This document shows, one piece after another, positions 1 through 8,947 of a DNA stretch of 57,952 bases. The DNA lies in contig JAZSCT010000008.1 in the NCBI GenBank assembly GCA_045530725.1, positions 1-57,952 on the forward strand, in the 5' to 3' direction. Within the stretch, counting starts at the first letter, position 1. Each line of letters starts with the position of its first letter. Source of the DNA: SIG435 sp045530725 (GTDB lineage Bacteria > Bacillota > Clostridia > UMGS1810). Below the pieces are notes generated by a model. That model did not search any database. It worked only from the letters and a program-made list of their open reading frames with translations, and was not told the DNA's origin. Made by a program: the position numbers and the translations under genes.

Positions 1-131
1 CCGCGGGACCCATTTATGGGTAACAAGTAACAATTGCAAGGCTGGCAGGCCAATAGAAAAACGCACTTGTGCGTCGCCAGTAAAGGGTAGGGCTATGCCC
101 GAAAATGAAAAACCACCCGCTATGCGGGTGG
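1..131. repeat. Cluster of short GC-rich hairpins
   Basis: No gene is visible in the first 356 bases. This part strings together small perfect palindromes: ACCCAT/ATGGGT at 8-21, ACGCAC/GTGCGT at 61-74, GGGC/GCCC at 90-100 and CCACCCGC/GCGGGTGG at 113-131. The last is followed by a T-rich stretch and could end transcription coming from outside the window. It resembles the hairpin cluster at 5809-5882. Function is not known; REP-like intergenic repeat is an inference. Confidence 0.5.
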
Positions 132-185
132 ATATTTATTTTGCAACAAACAGAATGAGAATTTAATTTATTCCAAACTACAAAA

Positions 186-224
186 AAGACACCATTGGGG
201 ACGGTCCCTTTTGGTGCTTTTTTG
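186..224. terminator. Palindromic terminator repeat, copy 1
   Basis: An inverted repeat built round GGGACGGTCCC with CACC/GGTG outer arms, followed by a run of T. It belongs to the dispersed family also seen at 17124, 21178, 33914 and, degenerate, at 34571 and 34866. The T tract fits a rho-independent terminator. Confidence 0.6.
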
Positions 225-286
225 CATCTGTATGTGGATAGAATGCAGGATCTTATTTGGTTTATTTAAAAAAACCAAAGTAGTAC

Positions 287-315
287 TTGCCTTTTAGTAT
301 CACAAATTATATAAT
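287..315 (+). promoter_or_regulatory. Promoter of the serine hydrolase gene
   Basis: TTGCCT (287-292) and TATAAT (310-315) are separated by 17 bp and lie about 40 bp before the ATG at 357. This is a good vegetative sigma-A-type match. Confidence 0.6.
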
Positions 316-356
316 AAATATAATGATTTGGTTTTAAATAGAAAAAGAGCACTATT

Positions 357-1496
357 ATGTTTGAGAAATTGAAAAGTTTTTGTGACAGTTTTCTTGATGC
401 GGGGCTTCTCGGATTTGACCTTATGGTATATAAAGACGTAGAATGTGTCTTAAGATATATAAACGGATACAATGATCGTGAAAATAAGGTTAAAATGACA
501 GGCAAAGAAAGATACTTTATCTATTCCTGCTCAAAACCAATAACCTGTACTGCGGCTATGCAACTTTTTGAGAAAGGATTGTTTTCTCTGGATGACAGAC
601 TGTCAGATTATATGCCTGAATTCAAGGAAATGACAGTTCAGACAGAATACGGTATTAAAAAAGCCGAAAAGCCTATACTTATCAAACATTTATTCGAAAT
701 GACAGCAGGATTTTCTTATGAAATAAACTCTCCATGGCTTAAAAAGGCAAGAGAGGAAACCAACGGAAGATGTCCTACACGTGAAACAATGAAATATCTT
801 GCAAAGGAACCGTTGCTTTTTGAACCAGGGGATAGTTGGAAATACAGTTTGTGTCACGATGTGCTTGCGGCATTTGTTGAGGTAGTATCAGGTGAAAAAT
901 TTGAAGAATATGTGAAGAAAAACATCTTGGATGTATGCGGTATGAATGACTCCACATTTTTGCTTCCTGAATCAGAAATCGAAACAACGGCATTTCAATA
1001 CGTATTCAGAGATGGCAGACCTGTCAATGCAGGGAAGAATAACGGCTATGTTCTGGGAACGGAATATGTATCTGGTGGTGCAGGTGCAGTATCAACTGTA
1101 GAAGACTATATGAAATTTCTTGAAGCACTTCGAACATACAAACTACTGAAACCCGAAACTCTAAAACTTATGACAACAGACAGAATGAACGATGCTCAGA
1201 GAAAGGCTTATGCTTCTGCCACAGGACATGGCTACGGTCTCGGTGTAAGGTGTGAAAGAGGAGATAATGACAAGGTTATCGACTTTGGATGGGGCGGTGC
1301 AGCAGGGGCGTATCTTGCTATTGATATGAAAAACAACATATCCATATACATGGGTTCTCATCTTCGTGCTTCACCTGTACAGGGGTTGCGTTCATATATC
1401 TATCGTCTGGTAAGGTGTGAACTGATTGACGAAAAAGAAATTGATGAAGTAAGAGAAAAACTTAAGTCAATGCATGACTACAATCTTACTTATTGA
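357..1496 (+). CDS. Serine hydrolase, beta-lactamase/penicillin-binding protein family
   Basis: A 379-residue protein of the class C beta-lactamase-like fold, which includes D-aminopeptidases, esterases and PBP4-like enzymes. The SxxK motif is S57-C-S-K60, with the nucleophile serine and general-base lysine. A Tyr-Ser-Leu near residue 162 sits where the family has Y-x-N, and a glycine-rich GWGGAAG stretch near 318 sits where it has the K/H-T-G strand. I see no signal peptide, so it is probably cytoplasmic. The ribosome site before the ATG is weak (AAAGAG). It is followed by an amidohydrolase, so a small hydrolytic unit is possible. The substrate cannot be read from sequence, and true beta-lactamase activity is unlikely. 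Confidence 0.8.
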   Translation: MFEKLKSFCDSFLDAGLLGFDLMVYKDVECVLRYINGYNDRENKVKMTGKERYFIYSCSKPITCTAAMQLFEKGLFSLDDRLSDYMPEFKEMTVQTEYGIKKAEKPILIKHLFEMTAGFSYEINSPWLKKAREETNGRCPTRETMKYLAKEPLLFEPGDSWKYSLCHDVLAAFVEVVSGEKFEEYVKKNILDVCGMNDSTFLLPESEIETTAFQYVFRDGRPVNAGKNNGYVLGTEYVSGGAGAVSTVEDYMKFLEALRTYKLLKPETLKLMTTDRMNDAQRKAYASATGHGYGLGVRCERGDNDKVIDFGWGGAAGAYLAIDMKNNISIYMGSHLRASPVQGLRSYIYRLVRCELIDEKEIDEVREKLKSMHDYNLTY

Positions 1497-1584
1497 TTAT
1501 AATAAACAAATTTTTGAATACAAATAATGCATCTATTCTATAATAACTTTATAGATTTTGTTTTATACAACGGAGGGAAAAATA

Positions 1585-2382
1585 ATGCTTATTGATTTTC
1601 ATACACATGCCTTTCCCGAGGCTATTTCAGAAAAAGCGATGACAAATCTTTCATATGCAAGTGGCGGTCTTATGCCTCAGAGTGAGGGGACAATCGCATC
1701 GCTGAAAGAACAAATGAAAAAAGACGGTGTAGATATTTCTGTTGTTCTTTCTATAGCCACAAATCCAAAACAACAAACGAATGTCAATAATTTTGCAAAA
1801 GATATTAATGACGAAAAGTCCGTTTTTGCTTTTGGTTCTGTTCATCCTGATGCAGAAAATGTGTTTGATGAACTTGAAAGAATAAAGGATATGGGACTTA
1901 AAGGCGTGAAATTTCATCCTGAATATCAGGGGTTTTATGTAGATGATGAAAAAATGAAACCTATTTACAAAAAAATATCATCTCTGGGACTTATAACAAG
2001 TTTTCATGCAGGATATGATTACGGATATGCTCCGCCATATCATTGTATGCCAGATAATCTTTTAAATGCTCTCAGATGGTTTGATTCTCCTGTGATTGCC
2101 GCTCACTGGGGCGGTGTAAACTGCGGAAGTGAGGTAATAGACAAACTTTGCGGAAGAGATTTGTGGTTTGACCTGTCATTTGGTTATGGAATAATGCCAA
2201 AGGCTATCGCACAACAAATCGTTGACAAGCACACGCCTGACAGACTTATTTTTGCATCTGATATGCCATGGCACAGACCTGAGTGGGAAATGCGGCTTAT
2301 AGAAACGTTGGATATTTCTGAAGGTGACAAAAACAAGATTTATTTTGAAAATGCATTGAAACTATTGAATATTGAGCAGTAA
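1585..2382 (+). CDS. Amidohydrolase family metal-dependent hydrolase
   Basis: A 265-residue TIM-barrel amidohydrolase (Amidohydro_2 type). The start is placed at the ATG at 1585 because GGAGGG at 1572-1577 lies just before it and the product then begins MLIDFHTHAFPE with the family's N-terminal HxH metal motif. Other likely metal or active-site positions are HPEYQG, FHAG, AHWGG and the late SDMPWH aspartate. Relatives include 2-pyrone-4,6-dicarboxylate hydrolases, ACMSD-type decarboxylases and many uncharacterised enzymes. The reaction is unknown. It lies 88 bp after the serine hydrolase and 34 bp before a secreted nuclease on the same strand. Confidence 0.85.
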   Translation: MLIDFHTHAFPEAISEKAMTNLSYASGGLMPQSEGTIASLKEQMKKDGVDISVVLSIATNPKQQTNVNNFAKDINDEKSVFAFGSVHPDAENVFDELERIKDMGLKGVKFHPEYQGFYVDDEKMKPIYKKISSLGLITSFHAGYDYGYAPPYHCMPDNLLNALRWFDSPVIAAHWGGVNCGSEVIDKLCGRDLWFDLSFGYGIMPKAIAQQIVDKHTPDRLIFASDMPWHRPEWEMRLIETLDISEGDKNKIYFENALKLLNIEQ

Positions 2383-2416
2383 AATATAAATCAATGATAT
2401 AAATCAGAGGTATTTT

Positions 2417-3685
2417 ATGAAAAGATTAAAACTTTTATCATTTATCTTAATAACGATACTGTGTATCTTTATGTCTGTTTTCTGTGCTTTTGCAGATTCA
2501 GAAGGAGATGTAGTAGTAAGTCTTCAGATAGACAATCCCTTTATGATGGTGAATGGCATCGAAACGGAGATTGATGCAGGAAGAGGGACCAGCCCTTTGG
2601 TAACAAATGGCAGAACATTAGTCCCCATCAGAGCAATCATAGAGGCATTTGGCGGAAGTGTAGGATGGGACGAGGGCACTAAATCTGTTCTTCTCACTAT
2701 GGACAATGATACAATAAAACTTGTTATCAACAGTAATGTGGCATATCTTAACAATCGTTCTGAAACCCTGGATGCAGCACCTGCGGTCATAAACGGACGC
2801 ACTATGCTGCCTATACGATTTATAGCAGAAGGATTCAATCTTGGTGTTGCATGGAATGGGGAAACACAGACAGTCACATTGATTGCCAATTCATTTGACT
2901 CTGATGAATACAATTATTTAATGAATGTGGTTCCTGGGTATTCGGGAAGTCCGTATGTTGAAATAAACAACGACACACCGTTTTTTAAGGAATATGAAAT
3001 AATCGATTCTTCATTTGAGTATTACAGCGACATAGATGAACTTGGCCGTTGTGATGTGTGTATGGCGTCTGTCGGAGAAGATATAATGCCTGACGGCGAA
3101 AGGGAAAGTATAAGTTCCGTCACACCTACCGGATGGATAAACGAAAAGTATGACAACGTACCGGGAAACTATCTGTATAACAGATGTCATCTTATTGGCT
3201 ATCAACTGACAGGTGAAAACGCAAATGAAAGAAATCTCATTACAGGTACAAGATATATAAATGTAGAAGGTATGCTGCCTTTTGAAAATATGATTGACGA
3301 TTACATAGAAAAGTCAGGTAATAATGTAATGTACAGAGTCACACCTGTGTTTAAAGAAAACAATCTTGTGGCTGACGGGGTGTTGCTTGAGGCATATTCG
3401 GTGGAAGATAACGGAAAAGGTATATCATTTTGTGTATATTGCTACAATGTACAACCGGGCATAGTCATAGATTATGCCACAGGCTCGAGTAGGTTGGATA
3501 ATAAAAATTATAAGGAAGACAACCTGCCCGAAACGGATAACAAAACAGTAAGCGGCATTTATCGCACTCCAAAAGGCAAAAGGTATCACCTGGATGCAGA
3601 GTGTGGAGGTAAAAACAGTTATCCAGTCACTCTTGAAGATGCTCTGAGTGCAGGGTTAAGTCCGTGTTCTAAATGTGCAGAGTAG
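2417..3685 (+). CDS. Secreted stalk-domain DNA/RNA non-specific nuclease
   Basis: A 422-residue exported protein with three parts. Residues 1-27 form a signal peptide (KR, hydrophobic core, then AFA). Residues about 30-155 form a copper-amine-oxidase-N-like stalk domain made of two repeats (GRTLVPIRAI and GRTMLPIRFI). Residues about 170-350 match DNA-entry nuclease/EndA-type non-specific endonucleases, with the active-site region NRCHLIGYQLTGENANERN, where the family consensus is DRGH. The C-terminal ~45 residues hold YHLDAECGG and PCSKCAE, a Cys/His arrangement that could bind a metal. It probably degrades extracellular DNA or RNA at the cell surface. The gene overlaps no upstream frame and is followed by ydcF-like. 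Confidence 0.85.
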   Translation: MKRLKLLSFILITILCIFMSVFCAFADSEGDVVVSLQIDNPFMMVNGIETEIDAGRGTSPLVTNGRTLVPIRAIIEAFGGSVGWDEGTKSVLLTMDNDTIKLVINSNVAYLNNRSETLDAAPAVINGRTMLPIRFIAEGFNLGVAWNGETQTVTLIANSFDSDEYNYLMNVVPGYSGSPYVEINNDTPFFKEYEIIDSSFEYYSDIDELGRCDVCMASVGEDIMPDGERESISSVTPTGWINEKYDNVPGNYLYNRCHLIGYQLTGENANERNLITGTRYINVEGMLPFENMIDDYIEKSGNNVMYRVTPVFKENNLVADGVLLEAYSVEDNGKGISFCVYCYNVQPGIVIDYATGSSRLDNKNYKEDNLPETDNKTVSGIYRTPKGKRYHLDAECGGKNSYPVTLEDALSAGLSPCSKCAE

Positions 3686-3699
3686 TTCAGGTGATTGAT

Positions 3700-4440
3700 A
3701 TGAAAAAATCTTTTACTGTATTGGGGATATTAATACTTATATATGGAATAAGCCTTGCTATGGTGGCAAATTTCACTTTTGGTACTGTATCTGTGCTTAT
3801 AATCGGTGCAGGGGTTCTTTTGTGGGGAATATTCTATGATATTATTTGCAAATATACTCAGATAGGAATATACAAATGGATTAAAAGAGGAATATATACC
3901 ATTTGTTGCCTTGAAATAGTATTTCTTGGGTTTATTTTTGCCGAGGGAATTTCGGACAGTTGTGACTATAAGGAAGACGTGGTAATGGTTCTGGGATCAG
4001 GGATAAGAGGGGAAGAAATATCTTATGCCCTTAAATACAGACTTGACAAAGCCATAGAATATAATGAAAAAAATCCCGATGCACTTATAGTTGTTACAGG
4101 GGGCAGAGGCCCTCAGGAAAGTGTCACCGAGGCGTATGCCATGGAGAAATATCTTGTGGGAAATGGCATAGATAAGGATATTATCGTAAAAGAGGAAAAA
4201 TCCACATCCACTACCGAAAATATGCGTTTTTCAAAAGATATCCTTGATGGGATTTACGGAAAAAACTATAAAATTGTAGTAATAACCAATAATTTTCATA
4301 TATATCGTGCAGAAAGAACAGCGAAAAATGAAGGGTTTTCAGATGTATCCACCCTTCATTGTGCCACGCCTTTCTATGATGCGATACCTGCTTACTTAAG
4401 AGAAACTCTCGCTGTAGTTAAATATTGGTTGATAGGATAG
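3700..4440 (+). CDS. YdcF/SanA-like DUF218 membrane protein
   Basis: A 246-residue protein. The start is set at the ATG at 3700, which has CAGGTGA just before it; an upstream in-frame codon at 3673 would overlap the nuclease gene. Three hydrophobic helices fill about residues 5-85. The remainder is a DUF218 domain with VVMVLGSG, VVTGGRG, the acidic TEAYAMEKYL, TSTTENM and a late VITNNFHIYRAERTA motif carrying the conserved His and Arg. Family members (YdcF, SanA, ElyC) are envelope proteins linked to cell-wall precursor or barrier function, but the biochemical role is not settled. It is followed after 7 bp by an rRNA methyltransferase gene, so the two are probably co-transcribed. Confidence 0.8.
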   Translation: MKKSFTVLGILILIYGISLAMVANFTFGTVSVLIIGAGVLLWGIFYDIICKYTQIGIYKWIKRGIYTICCLEIVFLGFIFAEGISDSCDYKEDVVMVLGSGIRGEEISYALKYRLDKAIEYNEKNPDALIVVTGGRGPQESVTEAYAMEKYLVGNGIDKDIIVKEEKSTSTTENMRFSKDILDGIYGKNYKIVVITNNFHIYRAERTAKNEGFSDVSTLHCATPFYDAIPAYLRETLAVVKYWLIG

Positions 4441-4447
4441 GTGCGAA

Positions 4448-5806
4448 ATGTATTACAAAAATGACATCCTTAAATTAAATATCACAGATATGAGCCTTGA
4501 AGGGAAAGGTATTGCCAGAACTGATGAGGGCTATACACTTTTTGTCGATGGGGGAGTTATTGGCGATGAGGTAAAAGGGATAATTACCAAGACCAACAAA
4601 ACTTATGGTTTCGTAAAAGTAACTGAAATTATAAACGAGTCCCAATACAGAGTGATTCCCGAATGCAAAGTATGCGATATGTGCGGCGGATGTACTCTGT
4701 CCCAAATAAATTATGCAAAACAACTGGAAATAAAGAATAATATAGTAAAGAACAATCTTTCAAAGATAGGCGGACTTTCAGAAACTGATTATATACTTGA
4801 AGAAATCATTCCGTCACCGCTTAAGGAAGGCTACAGAAACAAAGCACAGTATCCTGTGGCGTATAAAAAAGGAAAGGCTGTTGCGGGGTTTTATGAAAGA
4901 AAAAGTCACAACGTGACTGAATGTAAAACCTGTGTGATACAGTCGCAAAAAATCAACAGGGTAATTAATCTTTGTGTGAAGTTTCTCAATGATTTCAAAG
5001 TAAGTATTTATGATGAAAAAAGTCACAAAGGAATTGTGAGAAGCATATATGTAAGAGAAGGCTATGAATCTATGATGGTATGCATTGTCACAAACAGCGA
5101 AAAGCCTTTGAAGGACGCAGACAGATTAACAGAAATACTAAAGGAAGAAAATGTCACTTCCATAATACAGAATATAAATACCAAAAAGACAAACGTGGTA
5201 CTTGGCGATAAAAACATAGTATTATGGGGAGAAGAGTATATCAGAGAAAAAATCGGCAATCTGATTTTTGAAGTGTCACCATTATCATTCTATCAGGTGA
5301 ATTCCCTGCAGGTAAAAAATCTCTATGACAAAGCGAAGGAATATGCAGAAATCAAAGAGGACGATACCGTATTTGACCTTTACTGCGGAGTAGGTACAAT
5401 AGGACTTTATATGGCAGACAAAGCAAAGAAACTCATCGGTGTAGAGATAGTGGAAGATGCAAGGGACAATGCAGCAAGAAATGCCGTAAATAACGGCATA
5501 GGTAATGCAGAATTCTATGCAGGAGACTGCGGGGAAGTAGTAAGAGAACTTATAAATAAAGGAGAAAGAGCAGATATCGTAATCGTAGATCCACCGAGAA
5601 AAGGATGCTCGGAAGAAGTAATAGGCCTTATTTCAGAAATAAGTCCGAAAAAAATTGTATATATCTCTTGCAACAGCGCTACCCTTGCAAGAGATGTAGC
5701 GGTTTTTAAAGAAAAAGGATATATTATGGATAAATGTACTCCTGTGGATATGTTCCCGGATACGACCCATGTTGAAGCAGTTGCACTGCTTCACAATGAC
5801 AACTAA
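4448..5806 (+). CDS. rlmD: 23S rRNA (uracil-C5)-methyltransferase, RlmD/RlmCD family
   Basis: A 452-residue SAM-dependent RNA methyltransferase of the TrmA/RumA family, expected to methylate a uracil in 23S rRNA (U1939, or U747 and U1939 in the dual-specific Gram-positive type). A TRAM domain fills about residues 1-60. The 4Fe-4S ligands are in CKVCDMCGGC near residues 76-85. The SAM site is FDLYCGVGTIGLYM, the motif DPPRKGC follows, and the catalytic cysteine is in ISCNSATLARD. The length is normal for the family. Target position cannot be assigned from sequence alone. Confidence 0.9.
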   Translation: MYYKNDILKLNITDMSLEGKGIARTDEGYTLFVDGGVIGDEVKGIITKTNKTYGFVKVTEIINESQYRVIPECKVCDMCGGCTLSQINYAKQLEIKNNIVKNNLSKIGGLSETDYILEEIIPSPLKEGYRNKAQYPVAYKKGKAVAGFYERKSHNVTECKTCVIQSQKINRVINLCVKFLNDFKVSIYDEKSHKGIVRSIYVREGYESMMVCIVTNSEKPLKDADRLTEILKEENVTSIIQNINTKKTNVVLGDKNIVLWGEEYIREKIGNLIFEVSPLSFYQVNSLQVKNLYDKAKEYAEIKEDDTVFDLYCGVGTIGLYMADKAKKLIGVEIVEDARDNAARNAVNNGIGNAEFYAGDCGEVVRELINKGERADIVIVDPPRKGCSEEVIGLISEISPKKIVYISCNSATLARDVAVFKEKGYIMDKCTPVDMFPDTTHVEAVALLHNDN

Positions 5807-5808
5807 GT

Positions 5809-5882
5809 TTGCCTGAGGGCAAGTGAAGTTCAATAGTTTAATTGAAGTTTACTTTGTAGGTGAAGTTGCACCTTGCGGTGCA
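5809..5882. repeat. Hairpin repeat units joined by GTGAAGTT
   Basis: In the gap before the flavodoxin gene, three short palindromes (TTGCC/GGCAA at 5809-5822, TTCAAT/ATTGAA at 5829-5846, TGCACC/GGTGCA at 5867-5882) are separated by variants of GTGAAGTT. The regular linker suggests an amplified intergenic repeat rather than a terminator, as no T-run follows. Confidence 0.5.
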
Positions 5883-5923
5883 GTAATGGGATTAATTGAT
5901 GTAAAAAGGATTGATTAAAAGGT

Positions 5924-6451
5924 ATGTCAACAATAGTAATATATAAAAGTAAATACGGTGCCACAAAACGCTATGCAGAGTGGATAGCAGAGGAACTTGG
6001 ATGTGAAATAAAGGATGCATCAAGGGTAAAGGCATCCGACCTTATGAAATATGACAGAATAGTATATGGCGGTGGGCTTTATGCGGAAGTCATAAACGGA
6101 GTAACACTTATTACAAAAAATGCAGAAGTCTTAAAAGATAAAAGGATAGCAATATTTACCACAGCCATTACACCACTTGACTTAAGAGAATATTATGACA
6201 AAATGGTAATAGAAAAGAATTTTAAGTCAGGGATAAGTGACAATATAAAAGTGTTTAATTTTCTTGGCAAGATGATAACAGATGAACTGTCTCTTGTGCA
6301 CAAAACCGCACTCAAAACCCTCAAAAAAATAATGACGTCAAAAGAAAATCCAACGGATATGGAAAAACTCCTCATAAGTCTTTGTGATGCAAATGTGGAT
6401 TTGTGTGACAGAAATTCAATCGCATCTTTGATAGAATATATAAAAGAATAA
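5924..6451 (+). CDS. Flavodoxin-domain protein (HemG-like family)
   Basis: A 175-residue protein. It opens with the flavodoxin phosphate-binding loop YKSKYGATKRYAEWIA at residues 7-22 and continues with YGGGLYAEVINGV, the second FMN-contacting segment. The fold matches the Flavodoxin_5 group, which includes flavodoxin-like protoporphyrinogen oxidase HemG, but no haem synthesis genes of that step lie nearby and many members only carry electrons. Ribosome site is AAAAGG, poorly spaced. A TetR regulator follows after 12 bp and may regulate both genes. Confidence 0.8.
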   Translation: MSTIVIYKSKYGATKRYAEWIAEELGCEIKDASRVKASDLMKYDRIVYGGGLYAEVINGVTLITKNAEVLKDKRIAIFTTAITPLDLREYYDKMVIEKNFKSGISDNIKVFNFLGKMITDELSLVHKTALKTLKKIMTSKENPTDMEKLLISLCDANVDLCDRNSIASLIEYIKE

Positions 6452-6463
6452 GGGAAAATTACT

Positions 6464-7048
6464 ATGTCAAAGAAAAATGAAAAAAATACAAAAGGAAAAA
6501 TAATCAAAGCCGCATGGGATCTTTTTTATGATGTGGGATATGAAGACACAACTGTAGAAGAAATTATAGAAAAATCAGGCACGTCAAAAGGATCATTCTA
6601 TCACTATTTCGAAGGTAAAGATGCACTTCTGGGGTCTCTTTCTTACATATTTGATGAGGAATATGCCCGTCTTCAGGACTCATTCCCTGAAAATATGTCA
6701 TCATTCGATAAACTTATGTATCTCAACAAAGAACTTTTTTCTGTAATAGAAGACAGGATAGATATAGACCTTCTTACAAGACTTTATTCCACCCAACTTG
6801 TGACTAAAGGTGAAAAGCACCTTCTTGACAACAAGAGACTTTATTATAAACTTCTTAAGACAATTGTAATCGAAGGACAGAAGAACAGAGAATTTACTGA
6901 AGAAATGAGTGCAGGCGAGATAGTGAAACTATATGCAATGTGCGAAAGAGCGCTTATCTATGACTGGTGTTTGTGTAATGGCGAATACTCTCTCACATCC
7001 TATGCCAAGAGAACGATGCCTGTATTTTTGTCTGCAATTCGTATATAA
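6464..7048 (+). CDS. TetR/AcrR family transcriptional regulator
   Basis: A 194-residue regulator. The N-terminal helix-turn-helix (about residues 10-56) has the family signature: IIKAAWDLFYDVGYEDTTV, then EIIEKSGTSKGSFYHYF, then KDALL. The C-terminal ligand domain has no recognisable specificity. AAGGGA precedes the ATG. It shares an apparent operon with the flavodoxin upstream. The long palindrome at 7096-7139, between this gene and putP, is the most obvious candidate operator in the area. Confidence 0.9.
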   Translation: MSKKNEKNTKGKIIKAAWDLFYDVGYEDTTVEEIIEKSGTSKGSFYHYFEGKDALLGSLSYIFDEEYARLQDSFPENMSSFDKLMYLNKELFSVIEDRIDIDLLTRLYSTQLVTKGEKHLLDNKRLYYKLLKTIVIEGQKNREFTEEMSAGEIVKLYAMCERALIYDWCLCNGEYSLTSYAKRTMPVFLSAIRI

Positions 7049-7095
7049 TTCAGTCTTTTTAAAAAACAAGTAAATATGCAGAAAATCAAAATCAT

Positions 7096-7139
7096 ATAGA
7101 GAACCGAGTACAGAATATAGTCTATACTTAGTTCTCTAT
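7096..7139. promoter_or_regulatory. 44-bp imperfect palindrome before putP (operator or terminator)
   Basis: ATAGAGAAC (7096-7104) pairs with GTTCTCTAT (7131-7139), and the inner bases also pair imperfectly round TATAG. It ends on the first base of the putP -35 hexamer. It could be a terminator for the TetR gene, since TTGCTTTTT follows, or a repressor operator. The sequence does not decide. Confidence 0.55.
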
Positions 7140-7167
7140 TGCTTTTTGTGAAAATATGTGATACAAT
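7139..7167 (+). promoter_or_regulatory. Promoter of putP
   Basis: TTGCTT (7139-7144), 17 bp spacer, TACAAT (7162-7167), about 44 bp before the putP start. Confidence 0.65.
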
Positions 7168-7210
7168 AGCCAATGTGCGAAAAAACAATATACAAAAGGA
7201 GAATAATAAT

Positions 7211-8746
7211 ATGGATATTTTTGCATTTGTATTATACTTTGTGGCAATGATTGCCATAGGTGTGTACTTTTTCTTTAAATCAAAAAATGTTTCAGAGAAA
7301 GATTATTTTCTCGGCGGCCGTCAGATGGGTCCATGGGTAACAGCAATGAGTGCTCAGGCATCTGATATGAGTGCATGGCTTCTTATGGGACTTCCGGGAA
7401 GTATTCTTGCATTCGGTTTCGGTCAGGCGTGGATAGGTATCGGTCTTGCTATCGGTACTGCTGCAAACTGGATTCTCGTAGCAAAGAGACTTCGTAAGTT
7501 TTCTAAAGCATCCGGGGATGCAATCACACTTCCACAGTATCTTTCAAACAGATTTTTGTCAAAAAGTCATACAGTAAGTATTATCTGTGCAGTTGTGTTC
7601 CTTGTGTGTTTCACAATCTATGTAGCATCTGCTTTCGTTGCAGGTTCTGATGTATTTACAACACTTGTTCCTTCACTTTCCAAGTCAACTGCAATGCTTA
7701 TCTTTGCAGCAATCGTTGTTGTATATACATTCCTTGGCGGTTTCAATGCAGTATGCTGGACAGATTTCTTCCAGGGACTTCTTATGCTTGCAGCACTTCT
7801 TATCGTTCCTATCGTTGTAGGATTTACAAGAACACTTGAACCAAGCGCACTTACAACAATTTATCAGGGACCAAACGGCGAAGAGTTTGAGTTTGTTGCA
7901 AACTTCTTCAACGCTTCATGGCAGGATATCCTTTCCGGTCTTGGTTGGGGACTTGGTTACTTCGGTATGCCACATATTATCGTAAGATTTATGGCTATAG
8001 AAAAGCCTTCTATGGTAAAGAAGAGCGCAACTGTTGCCATTATCTGGGTAATCCTTTCGCTTGGTGCGGCAATAATGATTGCATATCTTGGCAGAATGTT
8101 TGTATATTCCAACGGTACAGATCTTTCAGAAGTGCTTCTCGGTCAGGGAAAACAGTCATTGATATTTGTAGAACTTGCCCGTGATGTATTTCCTGCAATT
8201 ATTGCAGGTCTTCTTCTTGCGGCTATCATTGCAGCATCAATGTCAACTGCAGATTCACAACTTCTTGTGGCAGCATCATCATTTGCATCTGATCTTTATA
8301 AGCCTATCATCAGAAAGAATGCTTCAAATAAGGAAATGCTCTGGGTAAGCCGTGCAATCGTTCTTGTTATCGCAGTTGTTGCATACTTTATTGCAAGCAG
8401 TAAGGGTGAAGCAGCACAGGCAATTATGGACCTTGTTTCAAATGCATGGGGTATATTCGGCGCTGCATTCGGACCAGTAGTTCTCCTTTCACTTTTCTGG
8501 AAGAGATTTACATACAAAGGTGCCGTGACAGGTATCCTTGTAGGTGCTATTGTAGATATGGTATGGCTATGGGCTCCTTTGTGTGCGGGTGCTACTCTTA
8601 CAGCGACTACAGGCATATACGAAATCATTCCTGGATTTATCATCGGCGGAATAGCATCAGTAATTGTTACACTTATAGATAAGGCGCCAAGTGCTGAGGT
8701 GGAAGCAATATATGCAAAGGCAACGGACAATTCTATAGACGACTAA
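7211..8746 (+). CDS. putP: Sodium/proline symporter, SSS family
   Basis: A 511-residue membrane transporter of the sodium:solute symporter family with about 13 hydrophobic segments. The start is the ATG at 7211, preceded by AAGGAG; the longer frame from 7139 begins inside the promoter. Family marks include FFLGGRQMGPWVTAMSAQASDMS-type residues near 30-60 (GGR, then A-x-S-D-M-S, which contributes to the Na+ site in PutP), WTDFFQG and AASMSTADSQLL. It should import proline with Na+, as nutrient or osmolyte. A strong terminator follows. Close relatives include pantothenate and other SSS carriers, so substrate is likely but not certain. Confidence 0.88.
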   Translation: MDIFAFVLYFVAMIAIGVYFFFKSKNVSEKDYFLGGRQMGPWVTAMSAQASDMSAWLLMGLPGSILAFGFGQAWIGIGLAIGTAANWILVAKRLRKFSKASGDAITLPQYLSNRFLSKSHTVSIICAVVFLVCFTIYVASAFVAGSDVFTTLVPSLSKSTAMLIFAAIVVVYTFLGGFNAVCWTDFFQGLLMLAALLIVPIVVGFTRTLEPSALTTIYQGPNGEEFEFVANFFNASWQDILSGLGWGLGYFGMPHIIVRFMAIEKPSMVKKSATVAIIWVILSLGAAIMIAYLGRMFVYSNGTDLSEVLLGQGKQSLIFVELARDVFPAIIAGLLLAAIIAASMSTADSQLLVAASSFASDLYKPIIRKNASNKEMLWVSRAIVLVIAVVAYFIASSKGEAAQAIMDLVSNAWGIFGAAFGPVVLLSLFWKRFTYKGAVTGILVGAIVDMVWLWAPLCAGATLTATTGIYEIIPGFIIGGIASVIVTLIDKAPSAEVEAIYAKATDNSIDD

Positions 8747-8760
8747 TAAAGAAAAAAATC

Positions 8761-8794
8761 AGGAGATGCAAAATATGGTTGCATCTCCTTTTTT
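8761..8794 (+). terminator. Terminator of putP
   Basis: AGGAGATGCAA (8761-8771) pairs with TTGCATCTCCT (8779-8789), followed by T7. It abuts the left end of the mobile element at 8800. Confidence 0.9.
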
Positions 8795-8799
8795 GTGTG

Positions 8800-8845
8800 C
8801 CTATAACTCGATTTTCTGTGAAACGGACTTTTCGTTTCAATCTCA
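8800..8845 (+). repeat. Left terminal inverted repeat, element A
   Basis: Matches the reverse complement of 10847-10891 over about 44 bp with roughly two-thirds identity, and matches the left end of the intact element at 10900 more closely. Confidence 0.65.
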
Positions 8846-8947
8846 AAAAGATTTTAAGGTTGATATTAAATCATTTGTAAAAAGTTGATTGTGTTGACTA
8901 AAAGCATTAAAATGATAATATAATCTACAAGAAAGCACTATGAAAAA

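Noticed and set aside
5809..5882. Terminator of rlmD
   Set aside because: The hairpins lack T-runs and repeat on a common linker, which fits a repeat cluster better.
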